Assembly (NCBI GenBank): GCA_026168605.1
Contig: JAPFDX010000014.1
Location: 1-64,000, forward strand
Reading direction: 5' to 3'
From: Roseburia sp.
GTDB taxonomy: Bacteria > Bacillota > Clostridia > Lachnospirales > Lachnospiraceae
DNA: 64,000 bases
The notes beneath the pieces were generated by a model. The model did no database searches and had not been told where the DNA came from. It worked only from the letters and a program-made list of their open reading frames with translations. Position 1 is the stretch's first letter; every line of letters starts with the position of its first letter. The position numbers were made by a program, and so were the translations under genes. Below, one piece after another: positions 43,852 through 52,560 of this stretch.

Positions 43852-44810
43852 TGAAAGTAGATATAATTATTCCGGTTTACAAGCCGGACGATACATTTTG
43901 TCTGCTCCTGCAAAGATTGCGGGAGCAGACCTTTGTCGTTCATAGGATGATTCTTTTAAATACAGAGGAAGATCTGTGGGAGGATGCGTGTGCAAAATAT
44001 CCGATCGCGCAGCGTCTTCGGGAGCTTCCCTTTGCGCATACACTGACCCATGTGACGCGGGATTCCTTTGACCACGGCGGCACCAGAAATCTTGGCGCCG
44101 GGCAGTCGGATGCGGATATTCTGATTTTTATGACGCAGGATGCCGTACCGGCGGACAGTCGGCTGGTGGAGAAGCTGACAGAGCCGTTTTCCGACACGGC
44201 GGATGGGAAGGAAAAGGTGGCGGTCGCCTATGCGCGCCAGCTTCCGGCGGAGGACTGCGGCGTGATCGAGCGCTATACGAGACAGTTCAATTATCCAGAG
44301 GAGAGCCGCACAAAGGGGCGGGAGGATATTCCTACACTTGGCATCAAGACCTTTTTCTGCTCGGACGTCTGTGCGGCATACCGCAGAGATCTCTTTGTGG
44401 AGCTTGGGGAGTTTGAGACCCCGGTGATCTTTAATGAGGATATGTTTTTTGCGGCACACGCGGTGATGGAAGGGTGGCAGATCGCATATGTGGCCGAGGC
44501 GAGGGTGATTCACTCGCACAATTATTCGGCAGTGCAGCAGTTCCACCGTAATTTCGACCTTGCCGTGTCGCAGACGTCGCACCCGGAGATCTTTGCGCAG
44601 GTCAGCTCGGAGGCGGAGGGGATGAGACTGGTTAAGAGCACAGTAAAATATCTGTGCAGCGCGGGGAAACCCTGGCTGGTCTGGAAGCTGTTTGTACAGT
44701 GTGTGGGCAAATATGCCGGGTATTTTCTGGGAAAACGATACCGGAAGCTTGGCAGGAAAATGATCCTGCGGTGTACCATGAACCCCGCTTACTGGAAAAA
44801 GGTCTGGTGA
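43851..44810 (+). CDS. GT2 glycosyltransferase (RfbF-like)
   Basis: A 319-residue GT-A enzyme: VDIIIPVYKPDDTFCLLLQRL, VTRDSFDHGGTRNLGA, ILIFMTQDAVPADSRL with the metal-binding QDA in place of DxD, and FSDVCAAYRRDLFVELGEF. SFDHGGTRN is typical of rhamnosyltransferases of the RfbF type. A basic, hydrophobic C-terminus suggests attachment to the membrane. Coupled to the LCP gene by a one-base overlap. Confidence 0.87.
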   Translation: MKVDIIIPVYKPDDTFCLLLQRLREQTFVVHRMILLNTEEDLWEDACAKYPIAQRLRELPFAHTLTHVTRDSFDHGGTRNLGAGQSDADILIFMTQDAVPADSRLVEKLTEPFSDTADGKEKVAVAYARQLPAEDCGVIERYTRQFNYPEESRTKGREDIPTLGIKTFFCSDVCAAYRRDLFVELGEFETPVIFNEDMFFAAHAVMEGWQIAYVAEARVIHSHNYSAVQQFHRNFDLAVSQTSHPEIFAQVSSEAEGMRLVKSTVKYLCSAGKPWLVWKLFVQCVGKYAGYFLGKRYRKLGRKMILRCTMNPAYWKKVW

Positions 44811-44838
44811 CCCGCGACAGGATGGAGAGAACGAAGGC

Positions 44839-45807
44839 ATGGAAGATACTTTATATATTGTAGTGCCCTGCTATAACGAGCAGGAGGTTTTACCGGAGAC
44901 CGCAAGACGGTTGTCAGAGAAGCTTGCGGAATTGAAAAATCAGGGAAAGATCGGGGCGGCAAGCCGCATCATGTTTGTCAATGACGGTTCGAAGGATCAG
45001 ACGTGGAGCATGATCGGGGAGCTGTGCGCGCAGGATGCAGTGTTTGCCGGGGTCAATCTGTCCCGGAACAGAGGACACCAGAACGCGCTTCTCGCCGGGA
45101 TTTCGACGGCGGTGTCACACGCGGATATGATCGTGTCGATGGATGCGGATCTGCAGGACGACATTCATGCGGTGGACGCGATGATCGATGCATACCACGA
45201 GGGAAATGATGTGGTCTACGGCGTGCGCTCATCCAGACAGAGGGACACGTTTTTCAAGCGCAGTACGGCGCAGGCGTTTTACCGCTTGTTAAAGCTTCTC
45301 GGCGCGGAGATCGTATACAATCATGCGGATTACCGGCTTTTGAGCAGGCGGGCGGCGGAGGCGCTGCTCTCTTTTGACGAGGTCAACCTATTTTTGCGCG
45401 GGATCGTGCCGATGGTCGGTTTTCGCAGCACGACGGTTTCCTACGAGCGCGGGGAGCGTTTCGCGGGAAAGAGTAAATATCCTCTGGGCAAGATGCTGAC
45501 GTTTGCGCTGGAGGGGATCACGTCGCTGTCAATAAAGCCGATCCGGATGATCACGATCGGGGGGCTGTTTGTCTGTCTCGTCAGTCTGGTGATGCTTGTC
45601 AAGGCGTTCGTGGATTACTCACTGGGAAATGTCGTTCCGGGGTGGACAAGCGTCATTATTTCCATCTGGGTGCTCGGTGGTCTGCAACTGTTTGCCATTG
45701 GCATTATCGGAGAGTATATCGGTAAGACCTATATGGAGACGAAGGCGCGTCCGAAGTTCATCATTGAGTCGGTGCTTCTCTCGGAAGAGAAGGATGGGGA
45801 GTCATAG
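44839..45807 (+). CDS. GtrB/DPM1-like GT2 glycosyltransferase
   Basis: A 322-residue protein with a GT-A domain (LYIVVPCYNEQEVLPETARRL, FVNDGSKDQTW, LSRNRGHQNALLAG, VSMDADLQDD) and two transmembrane helices at the C-terminus (~232-258, 270-290). It is the second enzyme of this kind in the window (the first at 28170). It likely makes an undecaprenyl-phosphate sugar for the polytopic protein encoded directly downstream. Only 2 bp separate the genes. No GtrA-like flippase is adjacent. Confidence 0.9.
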   Translation: MEDTLYIVVPCYNEQEVLPETARRLSEKLAELKNQGKIGAASRIMFVNDGSKDQTWSMIGELCAQDAVFAGVNLSRNRGHQNALLAGISTAVSHADMIVSMDADLQDDIHAVDAMIDAYHEGNDVVYGVRSSRQRDTFFKRSTAQAFYRLLKLLGAEIVYNHADYRLLSRRAAEALLSFDEVNLFLRGIVPMVGFRSTTVSYERGERFAGKSKYPLGKMLTFALEGITSLSIKPIRMITIGGLFVCLVSLVMLVKAFVDYSLGNVVPGWTSVIISIWVLGGLQLFAIGIIGEYIGKTYMETKARPKFIIESVLLSEEKDGES

Positions 45808-45809
45808 GC

Positions 45810-47270
45810 ATGGGGAAAAAGACAGACAGAAAGTTCTATATTTTTTGGATTGCGATGTTTCTCGCAGCGCTTGCCGTACTTGGATTTGCCGGATATTCCG
45901 ACGGCGACGACACCTATTTTTACCAGCATACGCACAGTATGGGATTTCTGGAATATCTGGGCTGGCGCTATGAGACGTGGGTTGGCAGAATGGCGGCGGA
46001 GGCTCTGGTCTATGTCGCATTTCATCTGGGGCTGCCGTTCTGGCGCATCATCAATGCCCTGATGCTCGTGCTTCTTCCCATCGGTATTCTGTCTCTGGCA
46101 GTGCGTGCTGCGCGGATTCCGGAGGGGACACTTGGCAGATTCTGGGACAGAACGCCTGCGTGCGCGGGGAAAAGCTGTGTGCAGACAGGGCTTTGGGCTT
46201 CCGTGGCGTGCGTGGCGGGGTATTTTATGATGAATGTCCAGACGCTTGGCTATGCTGCGGTGTGGGTCAACGGCTCTATTTTTTATACCTGGTCATTCAC
46301 CTGCGGTATCTGGGCGCTCACCACGTTTGCGGAGTTTGTGTTCCGCGAGAAGCCTGCGGCGGATGTGCGCGGCAGGATTACATTTGGGATGGAGGGCTGC
46401 CCGGGGTGGAAGTTCCTTTATGCTGTTCCGTGCGCTGTGGTGGCGTCCATGTCGATCGAGCAGATGGGGGCGGTGCTCCTTGTGTTTGAGGTGCTGGGCA
46501 TTGTCTACGGGATCCTCAAATGGCGCAGTGTGCACCCGCTTTTGCTTTTGCAGGCGTGCGTGACACTGGTGGCTTTCGCGGTCTTGTTTGCAGCGCCGGG
46601 CAATGATGTGCGCGTGGCGGCGGAGATCGTCAACTGGATGCCGCAGTATGAGACGATGTCTTTCGGACAGCATCTGTTTATCACGGCGCACTGGCTGATC
46701 TCCTCCTTTGCCAATGAGAATAAGCTGTTTCTCTGTGCAATCTGGATCGCGGGAATCCTGCTTTTGCTGCAAAAGGAAAAAAGGAGCAGGACGGACGGTG
46801 TGATGGCGGTGCTTGCGGTCTTGCTTACGGTTGTCGCGCTTCTGCCGTATCTTGGGATTACCGCGTTTTCCAATCTGGGAATGCAGTATCTGGATATTAC
46901 GCAGTGTATCACGGAGGTTCCGGTTTTTGAGCGCTTTACGGGGATGCAGCTTGCGGCGATGTTATGGTGGGCGGCGGCGCTTGTCTATACATTTGTGTTT
47001 CTCTGGCGTGTGTCGGGCTGTCAGATGACGCTGCTCCTCGCCTACCTCGCAGGGATCGCAAGCGAGGCGATCATGTTTTTTTCGCCGACGATGTATGCGT
47101 CCGGCGCGCGGGTCTATTATCTGACAGACCTGCTGTACTTATTTATGATACTGTGTCTTGCATTTGGCATCCGTGACGTTCGCCGCAGAAATGGTATGTA
47201 TGCGGTCTGTGTGGGGGCGGGAATCATCAATTTTGTGAGCCAGCTTCCCGCGTTTTTCGCCATGTTATAA
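45810..47270 (+). CDS. Polytopic membrane protein, GT-C-like (DUF6056-type)
   Basis: The 486-residue protein has some 11-12 hydrophobic segments. The first extracellular loop GYSDGDDTYFYQH carries an acidic pair as expected for a GT-C active site; WVNGSIFYTWSF and APGNDVR match the DUF6056-like proteins found in Gram-positive glycan loci. It likely uses the polyprenyl-phosphate sugar made by the upstream enzyme to modify the glycan outside the cell. Polymerase function cannot be excluded. Confidence 0.75.
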   Translation: MGKKTDRKFYIFWIAMFLAALAVLGFAGYSDGDDTYFYQHTHSMGFLEYLGWRYETWVGRMAAEALVYVAFHLGLPFWRIINALMLVLLPIGILSLAVRAARIPEGTLGRFWDRTPACAGKSCVQTGLWASVACVAGYFMMNVQTLGYAAVWVNGSIFYTWSFTCGIWALTTFAEFVFREKPAADVRGRITFGMEGCPGWKFLYAVPCAVVASMSIEQMGAVLLVFEVLGIVYGILKWRSVHPLLLLQACVTLVAFAVLFAAPGNDVRVAAEIVNWMPQYETMSFGQHLFITAHWLISSFANENKLFLCAIWIAGILLLLQKEKRSRTDGVMAVLAVLLTVVALLPYLGITAFSNLGMQYLDITQCITEVPVFERFTGMQLAAMLWWAAALVYTFVFLWRVSGCQMTLLLAYLAGIASEAIMFFSPTMYASGARVYYLTDLLYLFMILCLAFGIRDVRRRNGMYAVCVGAGIINFVSQLPAFFAML

Positions 47271-47319
47271 GGTGCGGGAGCAGATTTTTCCGGAAATCAT
47301 AGAATTTTGATATTTCTGT

Positions 47320-47337
47320 CACAATTCCAACACAATT
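47320..47337 (+). promoter_or_regulatory. 11-bp-spaced CACAATT direct repeat before htrA
   Basis: CACAATT occurs at 47320-47326 and again at 47331-47337, one DNA turn apart, 64-81 bp before the htrA start. Such spacing is typical of OmpR-type response-regulator boxes (for example stress control of htrA by CssR in Bacillus). Assignment is by analogy. Confidence 0.4.
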
Positions 47338-47400
47338 AAACGGTAGACTTACCATATCACAAGGAAAGAGTAATCGCTTGTGGATGAAAGGAGAAACGTC

Positions 47401-48876
47401 ATGGATCACAATAACTATAATAACAACAATGGCAATAACGGACAGTCTTCCGACCCGTTTTATTCGTATAATCACACCTACGTGGGAGAGAATGGAAACG
47501 CCGGAAATACGGCTGCGGGCGGCAATGTGGCAGGCAGTGAAAACACAGCAAATGCGGGCGGCTGTGCGGCGGGTGGTTTCCAGAACCAGAACAACACATA
47601 TCAGGAGCGCTTTTACCAGACGGCGAGCGCACCGCAGAACTCCGGAAAGAAGCAGAAGAAGCCGAGAAAACCGGGAGGTTTTGGGATGAAGCTTGCGAAG
47701 TGCGCAGCGCTGGCACTGGTCTTTGGTCTGGTGGCAGGAACGGTGTTCGAGGGCGTGCAGTTGGCGTCCGGCGCGATTTTCGGCGATGACAGCAGGACGG
47801 CAAGCGCGGAGGGGAACACGTTGAGCCAGTCGTCCTCCGGCGATGTAAAGACGACGTCCACGTCCTCAAATTATGTGGCGACGGATGTCTCGGATATCGT
47901 CGAGGAAGTGATGCCGTCCATCGTGGCGATCACAAATGTGAGCATTGCAGAGTACCAGAGCCTCTGGGGCGGCAGAGAGGTATACGAAGTGCCGAGCTTC
48001 GGCTCCGGGATCATCATCAGCCAGAACGACGAGTATCTGTATGTTGTGACAAACAACCATGTGGTTGCAGGTGCAAACAGCCTGACTGTGACGTTTGTCG
48101 ATGAGTCGACGGCAAGCGCAGAGGTGCGCGGAACAGATCCGTCCACCGATCTGGCGGTGATCCAGATCCCGCTTTCCGGTATCGCGGAGGAGACGCTCTC
48201 CCACATCAAGGTTGCAACGATCGGCAACTCCGACGAGCTCAAGGTGGGCGAGGCGTCGATCGCCATCGGAAATGCGCTGGGCTACGGACAGTCGGTGACG
48301 ACCGGATGCATCAGTGCACTGGACCGCGAGGTATCGGTGTCCGATTCCGGAAGCAACACGAACTATACCCAGAGACTGATCCAGACAGACGCAGCCATCA
48401 ATCCGGGCAACAGCGGCGGCGCGCTTTTGAATGCTGCCGGCGAGGTGATCGGTATCAACTCTGTGAAATATGCGGATACGGACGTGGAGGGTATCGGTTA
48501 TGCGATCCCGATCAGCACGGCAAGCCCGATCATTGAGGATCTGATCACGAAGGAAAAAGTGGATGAATCCGAGAGTGCATTTTTGGGCGTTTCGGGCGTG
48601 GATGTGACGAGCGAGGTTGCAGAAGCTTACAATCTGCCGACGGGCGTCTCTGTCAGACAGGTGACCAAGGGATCTGCAGCAGAGAAGGCGGGTATCCAGG
48701 TGGGCGACATCATCACGAGCTTTGACGGCAGAGAGGTGAAATCCATGGAGGAGCTGTCCACGCGGATGCAGTATTACAGGGCGGGCGACACCGTGGAGGT
48801 GGTGATCAAGAGAGCCTCCGATGGAACTTATGCCGAGCAGACGCTGGAGGTGACACTCGGCAAGAGAGAATCATAA
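47401..48876 (+). CDS. htrA: HtrA/DegP-like serine protease with PDZ domain
   Basis: The 491-residue protein has a ~90-residue Asn/Gly-rich cytoplasmic head, one membrane helix (~97-120), a trypsin-like domain with H220 (VTNNHVVAG), D250 (DPSTDLAVI) and S338 (NPGNSGGAL), and a C-terminal PDZ domain (about 395-488, VGDIITSFDGREV). It degrades misfolded envelope proteins. AAGGAG sits 7 bases before ATG 47401. A direct repeat upstream and a terminator downstream mark it as a separate unit. Confidence 0.95.
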   Translation: MDHNNYNNNNGNNGQSSDPFYSYNHTYVGENGNAGNTAAGGNVAGSENTANAGGCAAGGFQNQNNTYQERFYQTASAPQNSGKKQKKPRKPGGFGMKLAKCAALALVFGLVAGTVFEGVQLASGAIFGDDSRTASAEGNTLSQSSSGDVKTTSTSSNYVATDVSDIVEEVMPSIVAITNVSIAEYQSLWGGREVYEVPSFGSGIIISQNDEYLYVVTNNHVVAGANSLTVTFVDESTASAEVRGTDPSTDLAVIQIPLSGIAEETLSHIKVATIGNSDELKVGEASIAIGNALGYGQSVTTGCISALDREVSVSDSGSNTNYTQRLIQTDAAINPGNSGGALLNAAGEVIGINSVKYADTDVEGIGYAIPISTASPIIEDLITKEKVDESESAFLGVSGVDVTSEVAEAYNLPTGVSVRQVTKGSAAEKAGIQVGDIITSFDGREVKSMEELSTRMQYYRAGDTVEVVIKRASDGTYAEQTLEVTLGKRES

Positions 48877-48900
48877 TTTTATAAGGGTATTCGTACAAAT

Positions 48901-48945
48901 AAAATCGCAGCGACCGAATGTAAGTTTTCGGCGCTGCGATTTTAT
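48901..48945 (+). terminator. Rho-independent terminator after htrA
   Basis: AAAATCGCAGCG pairs fully with CGCTGCGATTTT, with an inner CCGAA/TTCGG stem and a single bulged A, followed by TTTATTT. A strong terminator 24 bp after the htrA stop. Confidence 0.9.
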
Positions 48946-48956
48946 TTGAAATTTTC

Positions 48957-48985
48957 TTGACGCTTCCGCAAAAAATAGATACCAT
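48957..48985 (+). promoter_or_regulatory. Predicted promoter of proC
   Basis: TTGACG (48957-48962), 17 bp, TACCAT (48980-48985), 40 bp before ATG 49026 and directly after the htrA terminator. Confidence 0.5.
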
Positions 48986-49025
48986 TAGAGGTAGAAAATG
49001 GTATTTCGGAAAGGAAGGTCTTTGT

Positions 49026-49841
49026 ATGATTGACAAGATTATCGGCTTTATCGGCGCGGGAAATATGGGAAGCGCGATGATTGGCGGGATTTTAAACGCA
49101 TCGTTAGCGTCGACCGGACAGTTGATCGCGAGCGCACACTCTGCGGAGACATTAGAGCGGCTGCATGAGAAGTTTAAGATAGAGACGACGCTCTCAAACC
49201 AGACGGTTGCGGAGCGCAGCGACATCCTTTTTCTCGCGGTGAAGCCGGATAAATTTGACGAGGTGATCCCGCAGATTGCCCCGCATATCAAAAGCCGGTG
49301 CATTATCGTGTCGGTTGCGGCGGGAAGGACGATCGCCTCGGTCGAGGAGAGCTTTGGGAGAGAGATCCGGCTGGTGCGCGCGATGCCAAACACGCCTGCG
49401 CTTGTGGGGGAGGCGATGAGCGCGCTGTGCGCCAACGCGAACGTGACCGCCACAGAACTCGGCGAGGTGCAGCAGATTTTCAATGCGTTCGGCAAATCGG
49501 AGATTGTGCCGGAGAGCCTGCTCGATGCGGTGGTGGGAGTGTCGGGATCTTCGCCGGCGTATGTGTATCTGTTTATCGAGGCGATGGCGGACGCCGCTGT
49601 CGCGGAGGGGATGTCCCGGGCGCAGGCATACAAATTTGCCGCGCAGGCGGTTTACGGGGCTGCCAAAATGGTGCTTGAGACGGGAAAGCATCCGGGAGAG
49701 CTAAAGGATGCCGTCTGCTCGCCGGGAGGGACGACGATCGAGGCGGTCGCCGCACTGGAAAAAGGCGGTCTGCGCGACGTCGTGATCACGGCACAGCGCG
49801 CCTGCACGGAGAAATCGCGCGCGATGGGAAGAAAAGAATAA
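49026..49841 (+). CDS. proC: Pyrroline-5-carboxylate reductase
   Basis: The 271-residue enzyme starts IIGFIGAGNMGSAMIGGIL, the NADPH-binding loop, and has FLAVKPDKFDEVIPQI, RAMPNTPALVGEAMSAL, VVGVSGSSPAYVYLFIEAMADAAV and the C-terminal SPGGTTIEAV block of ProC. It makes the last step of proline synthesis. GGAAGG precedes ATG 49026. The GH13 gene follows 25 bp later, probably in the same transcript. Confidence 0.95.
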   Translation: MIDKIIGFIGAGNMGSAMIGGILNASLASTGQLIASAHSAETLERLHEKFKIETTLSNQTVAERSDILFLAVKPDKFDEVIPQIAPHIKSRCIIVSVAAGRTIASVEESFGREIRLVRAMPNTPALVGEAMSALCANANVTATELGEVQQIFNAFGKSEIVPESLLDAVVGVSGSSPAYVYLFIEAMADAAVAEGMSRAQAYKFAAQAVYGAAKMVLETGKHPGELKDAVCSPGGTTIEAVAALEKGGLRDVVITAQRACTEKSRAMGRKE

Positions 49842-49866
49842 AAGAGAAGAGAGAGGACAGATTTTT

Positions 49867-51177
49867 ATGTGGGCGTATGAGAGTGTTTTTTACCAGATTT
49901 ATCCACTGGGTTTTTGCGGGGCGCCGTTTGAGAACGACGGGGTAGCTGCGCACAGAATCTTAAAGGTCAACGACTGGATCGGACATATCAAAAAGCTTGG
50001 GGCGAACGCCATTTACTTTTCCCCGGTGTTTGAGTCGGATACGCACGGCTACAATACCAGAGATTTCACAAAGATCGACACGCGCCTTGGCACAAATGAA
50101 GATTTTGCCGGGGTATGCCAAAATCTCCATAAGGAGGGGATCCGAGTGGTGCTCGACGGCGTGTTTAACCATGTCGGGCGCGGTTTCTGGGCGTTTCGCG
50201 ACGTGCTGGAAAAGCGGTGGGATTCGCCGTACAAGGACTGGTTTCATCTGAATTTTGACGGAAATTCAAATTATAACGACGGGCTGTGGTACGAGGGCTG
50301 GGAGGGCAATTACGACCTCGTGAAGCTCAACCTTCGGAATGAGGAGGTCGTACAGCATATCTTTTCCTGCATCGGACAGTGGGTGGAGGAGTTTGACATC
50401 GATGGTCTCCGCCTCGACGTTGCCTACTGTCTCGACCATGATTTTCTGCGCAGACTGCGCAGCTACTGTGAAAGTTTAAAGCCGGATTTCTTTCTGGTGG
50501 GGGAGACGCTGCACGGCGATTACAACCAGATCATGAATGACGAGATGCTCCACTCTGTCACGAATTATGAGTGCTACAAGGGGCTTCACTCCAGCTTCAA
50601 TTCGATGAATATGTTTGAGATCAACCATTCACTGCTGCGCCAGTTTGGACCGGAGAACTGGACGCTCTACAAGGGAAAGCATCTGCTCTCCTTTGTGGAT
50701 AACCATGACGTCACGCGTGTGGCAAGCATTTTGAATAATCCTGCGCATCTGCCGTTGATCTATGCGCTCGCGTTTGGGATGCCGGGGATCCCGTGCGTCT
50801 ATTACGGAAGCGAGTGGGGAGCAAAGGCGCGCAAGGAGGAGGGAGATCCCGCGCTCCGAGCCTGCTTTGAGGAACCGGAGTGGAATGAGCTGACAGCGTT
50901 TATCTGCAGGCTGGCGGAGGCGAAGAAGGCTTCTGCGGCATTAAATTACGGGGATTTCCGCTCGGTACTCCTGACCAATCAGCAGTGTATTTTTGAGAGA
51001 AAGACGGAAGGCGAGCGCGTACTCGTTGCCATCAATGCCGATGAAAATGATTTTACGGCACATTTTGATGCTGGTTGTGGTCAGGCGGAGGATCTGCTGA
51101 CCGGAGAGACGCATGATTTTGGCGGTGGAAGCGTGCTGCCGGGATATTCGGCGGCATTCTGGAAAATGGAAGCTTAA
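49867..51177 (+). CDS. GH13 alpha-amylase-family glycoside hydrolase, cytoplasmic
   Basis: The 436-residue protein has no signal peptide and shows the four GH13 regions: LDGVFNHVG, GLRLDVAY (nucleophile D184), LVGETLHG (acid E213) and FVDNHDVTR (D281), ending with a small beta domain. It likely cleaves alpha-linked malto-oligosaccharides inside the cell (maltodextrin glucosidase or cyclomaltodextrinase type). It lacks the N-terminal immunoglobulin-like domain of cyclomaltodextrinases. Confidence 0.92.
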   Translation: MWAYESVFYQIYPLGFCGAPFENDGVAAHRILKVNDWIGHIKKLGANAIYFSPVFESDTHGYNTRDFTKIDTRLGTNEDFAGVCQNLHKEGIRVVLDGVFNHVGRGFWAFRDVLEKRWDSPYKDWFHLNFDGNSNYNDGLWYEGWEGNYDLVKLNLRNEEVVQHIFSCIGQWVEEFDIDGLRLDVAYCLDHDFLRRLRSYCESLKPDFFLVGETLHGDYNQIMNDEMLHSVTNYECYKGLHSSFNSMNMFEINHSLLRQFGPENWTLYKGKHLLSFVDNHDVTRVASILNNPAHLPLIYALAFGMPGIPCVYYGSEWGAKARKEEGDPALRACFEEPEWNELTAFICRLAEAKKASAALNYGDFRSVLLTNQQCIFERKTEGERVLVAINADENDFTAHFDAGCGQAEDLLTGETHDFGGGSVLPGYSAAFWKMEA

Positions 51178-51204
51178 AAAGGAACGAAATTTCTTATAAA
51201 GCTT

Positions 51205-51501
51205 GGGATGTCAAAAGGTTTTACAGATTGCGGCTGGCAAATACACAAATGATATTCCTTTTTGTTCAGGATTCCGAAGCTAAGAACTTCTAAAATGTTC
51301 TGCGTATCGGTAATGTGCAGGAACGTAACCGCCCTCTATGCGCCATCCGTGGCGCAATTCGGGCTTTCGCCGGCATCCCTGCCGTCGAATTGCTGGAACT
51401 TGGCAGAACATTAAGAAGTTCTAAGCTTCTCCATATTCACAAATCAGAATATCATTTGGGCATTTTGCCAATCCCATTTTTGAAAACTCCTTTTGCCACC
51501 C
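51205..51501 (-). repeat. ~300-bp near-palindromic repeat element, copy B
   Basis: In the 393-bp gap between the GH13 gene and crt lies a second copy of the element at 35203-35502, in reverse orientation. The core 51338-51391 is an exact reverse complement of the 54-bp core of copy A. Its outer arms (51236-51257 and 51447-51469) pair with each other at about 20 of 23 positions but differ in sequence from the arms of copy A. There is no open frame of interest in it. Confidence 0.85.
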
Positions 51502-51515
51502 AAATCCTATAAAGA

Positions 51516-51554
51516 AAAACGGTACGTCTGTGGATCGCACAAACGTACCGTTTT
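51516..51554 (-). terminator. Rho-independent terminator of crt
   Basis: Arms 51516-51527 and 51543-51554 form a 12-bp perfect stem. On the minus strand it is followed by a T-rich TTTTTCTTT, so it terminates crt, which ends 17 bp before. Confidence 0.85.
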
Positions 51555-51570
51555 GATTTTACTAGAGTGA

Positions 51571-52374
51571 TTAGAAATCAGTGAGGTTTGCAGCTCTTCT
51601 CTCAAGGAAAGCGGTCATGCCCTCTTTCTTGTCGTTGGTGGAGCAGGTCACACCAAAGAGATTTGCCTCCATCTCGACAGCGTTCTGGATATCCATATCG
51701 TAGCCGTTGTTGATCGCTGCCTTTGCAACGGAAACGGCGAAGCTGCCCTTGGAGATGATCTTTGCTGCCATAGCCTTTGCGGTAGCCATCAGTTCTTCCG
51801 GAGCGACAACCTTATTCACAAGACCGATGCGGTATGCTTCTGCCGCGTCGATGGAATCGCAGGTGAAGATCATTTCTTTTGCACGGCCCATGCCAACCAA
51901 GCGCGCAAGTCTCTGTGTGCCGCCAAAGCCCGGGATGATGCCGAGTCCCGTCTCCGGCTGTGCGAAGGTAGCGTTCTCAGATGCGATGCGGATATCGCAC
52001 GCCATCGCGATCTCGCATCCGCCGCCGAGTGCAAAACCGTTGACGGCAGCGATGGTCACCTGACGCATATTCTGTAATTTGAAGAAAGGTACGGAAGCCT
52101 TCATGCCGAATGCTCTCGCCTCTGCCGCCGAGAAGTTCACCATCTCGGAGATGTCAGCGCCTGCCACGAAAGACTTGAACTCATTGCCCTTCTTGTCCGG
52201 TCCTCCGGTTAAGATGACAACCTTCACGTCGTCTCTTGCCTCGATCTCGGTGAGAGCTGTATTCAGCTCGTCCAGAGTCTCGCTATTTAAGGCGTTGAGT
52301 GCCGCCGGTCTGGAGATTGCGAGAACTGCAATTTCAGCGGCAACGTTTAAGGTTAAGTTGTTAAATTCGCTCAT
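51571..52374 (-). CDS. crt: Enoyl-CoA hydratase/crotonase (3-hydroxybutyryl-CoA dehydratase type)
   Basis: The 267-residue protein has the crotonase folds: FVAGADISEMVNFS for the oxyanion loop, AVNGFALGGGCEIAMACDIRIAS, and QPETGLGIIPGFGGTQRLARLVG with the catalytic glutamates. It resembles Crt of butyrate formers that makes crotonyl-CoA. ATG at 52374 has an AGGAGGGT site before it. In butyrate producers crt often sits with thl, hbd, bcd and etf; none is here. Confidence 0.92.
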   Translation of the reverse strand: MSEFNNLTLNVAAEIAVLAISRPAALNALNSETLDELNTALTEIEARDDVKVVILTGGPDKKGNEFKSFVAGADISEMVNFSAAEARAFGMKASVPFFKLQNMRQVTIAAVNGFALGGGCEIAMACDIRIASENATFAQPETGLGIIPGFGGTQRLARLVGMGRAKEMIFTCDSIDAAEAYRIGLVNKVVAPEELMATAKAMAAKIISKGSFAVSVAKAAINNGYDMDIQNAVEMEANLFGVTCSTNDKKEGMTAFLERRAANLTDF

Positions 52375-52444
52375 TTCAAAAACCCTCCTGAATCGATAGA
52401 TTGTGATAAATATTTGATAAAAAATTAACAATATTGCTATTTAC

Positions 52445-52473
52445 AGAGTACTTCTTTTGGGGGAATTTGTCAA
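52445..52473 (-). promoter_or_regulatory. Predicted promoter of crt
   Basis: On the minus strand TTGACA (complement of 52468-52473), 17 bp, TACTCT (complement of 52445-52450), about 70 bp before the crt ATG. Confidence 0.55.
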
Positions 52474-52501
52474 TAGATTTTGTGCCTCCTATTACATATA
52501 A

Positions 52502-52530
52502 TTGAGATCAAAAGGACAGTGTGGTATACT
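52502..52530 (+). promoter_or_regulatory. Predicted promoter of mutY
   Basis: TTGAGA (52502-52507), 17 bp, extended -10 TGG-TATACT (52525-52530), about 30 bp before ATG 52561, so the leader would be very short. Confidence 0.6.
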
Positions 52531-52560
52531 GGGAAAAAATGATAGCAAGGACAGAAAAAT

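Noticed and set aside
48806-49633. A 275-codon minus-strand frame across htrA end and proC
   Set aside because: Antisense to proC and across the htrA terminator, Ser/Ile-rich without domains; shadow frame.
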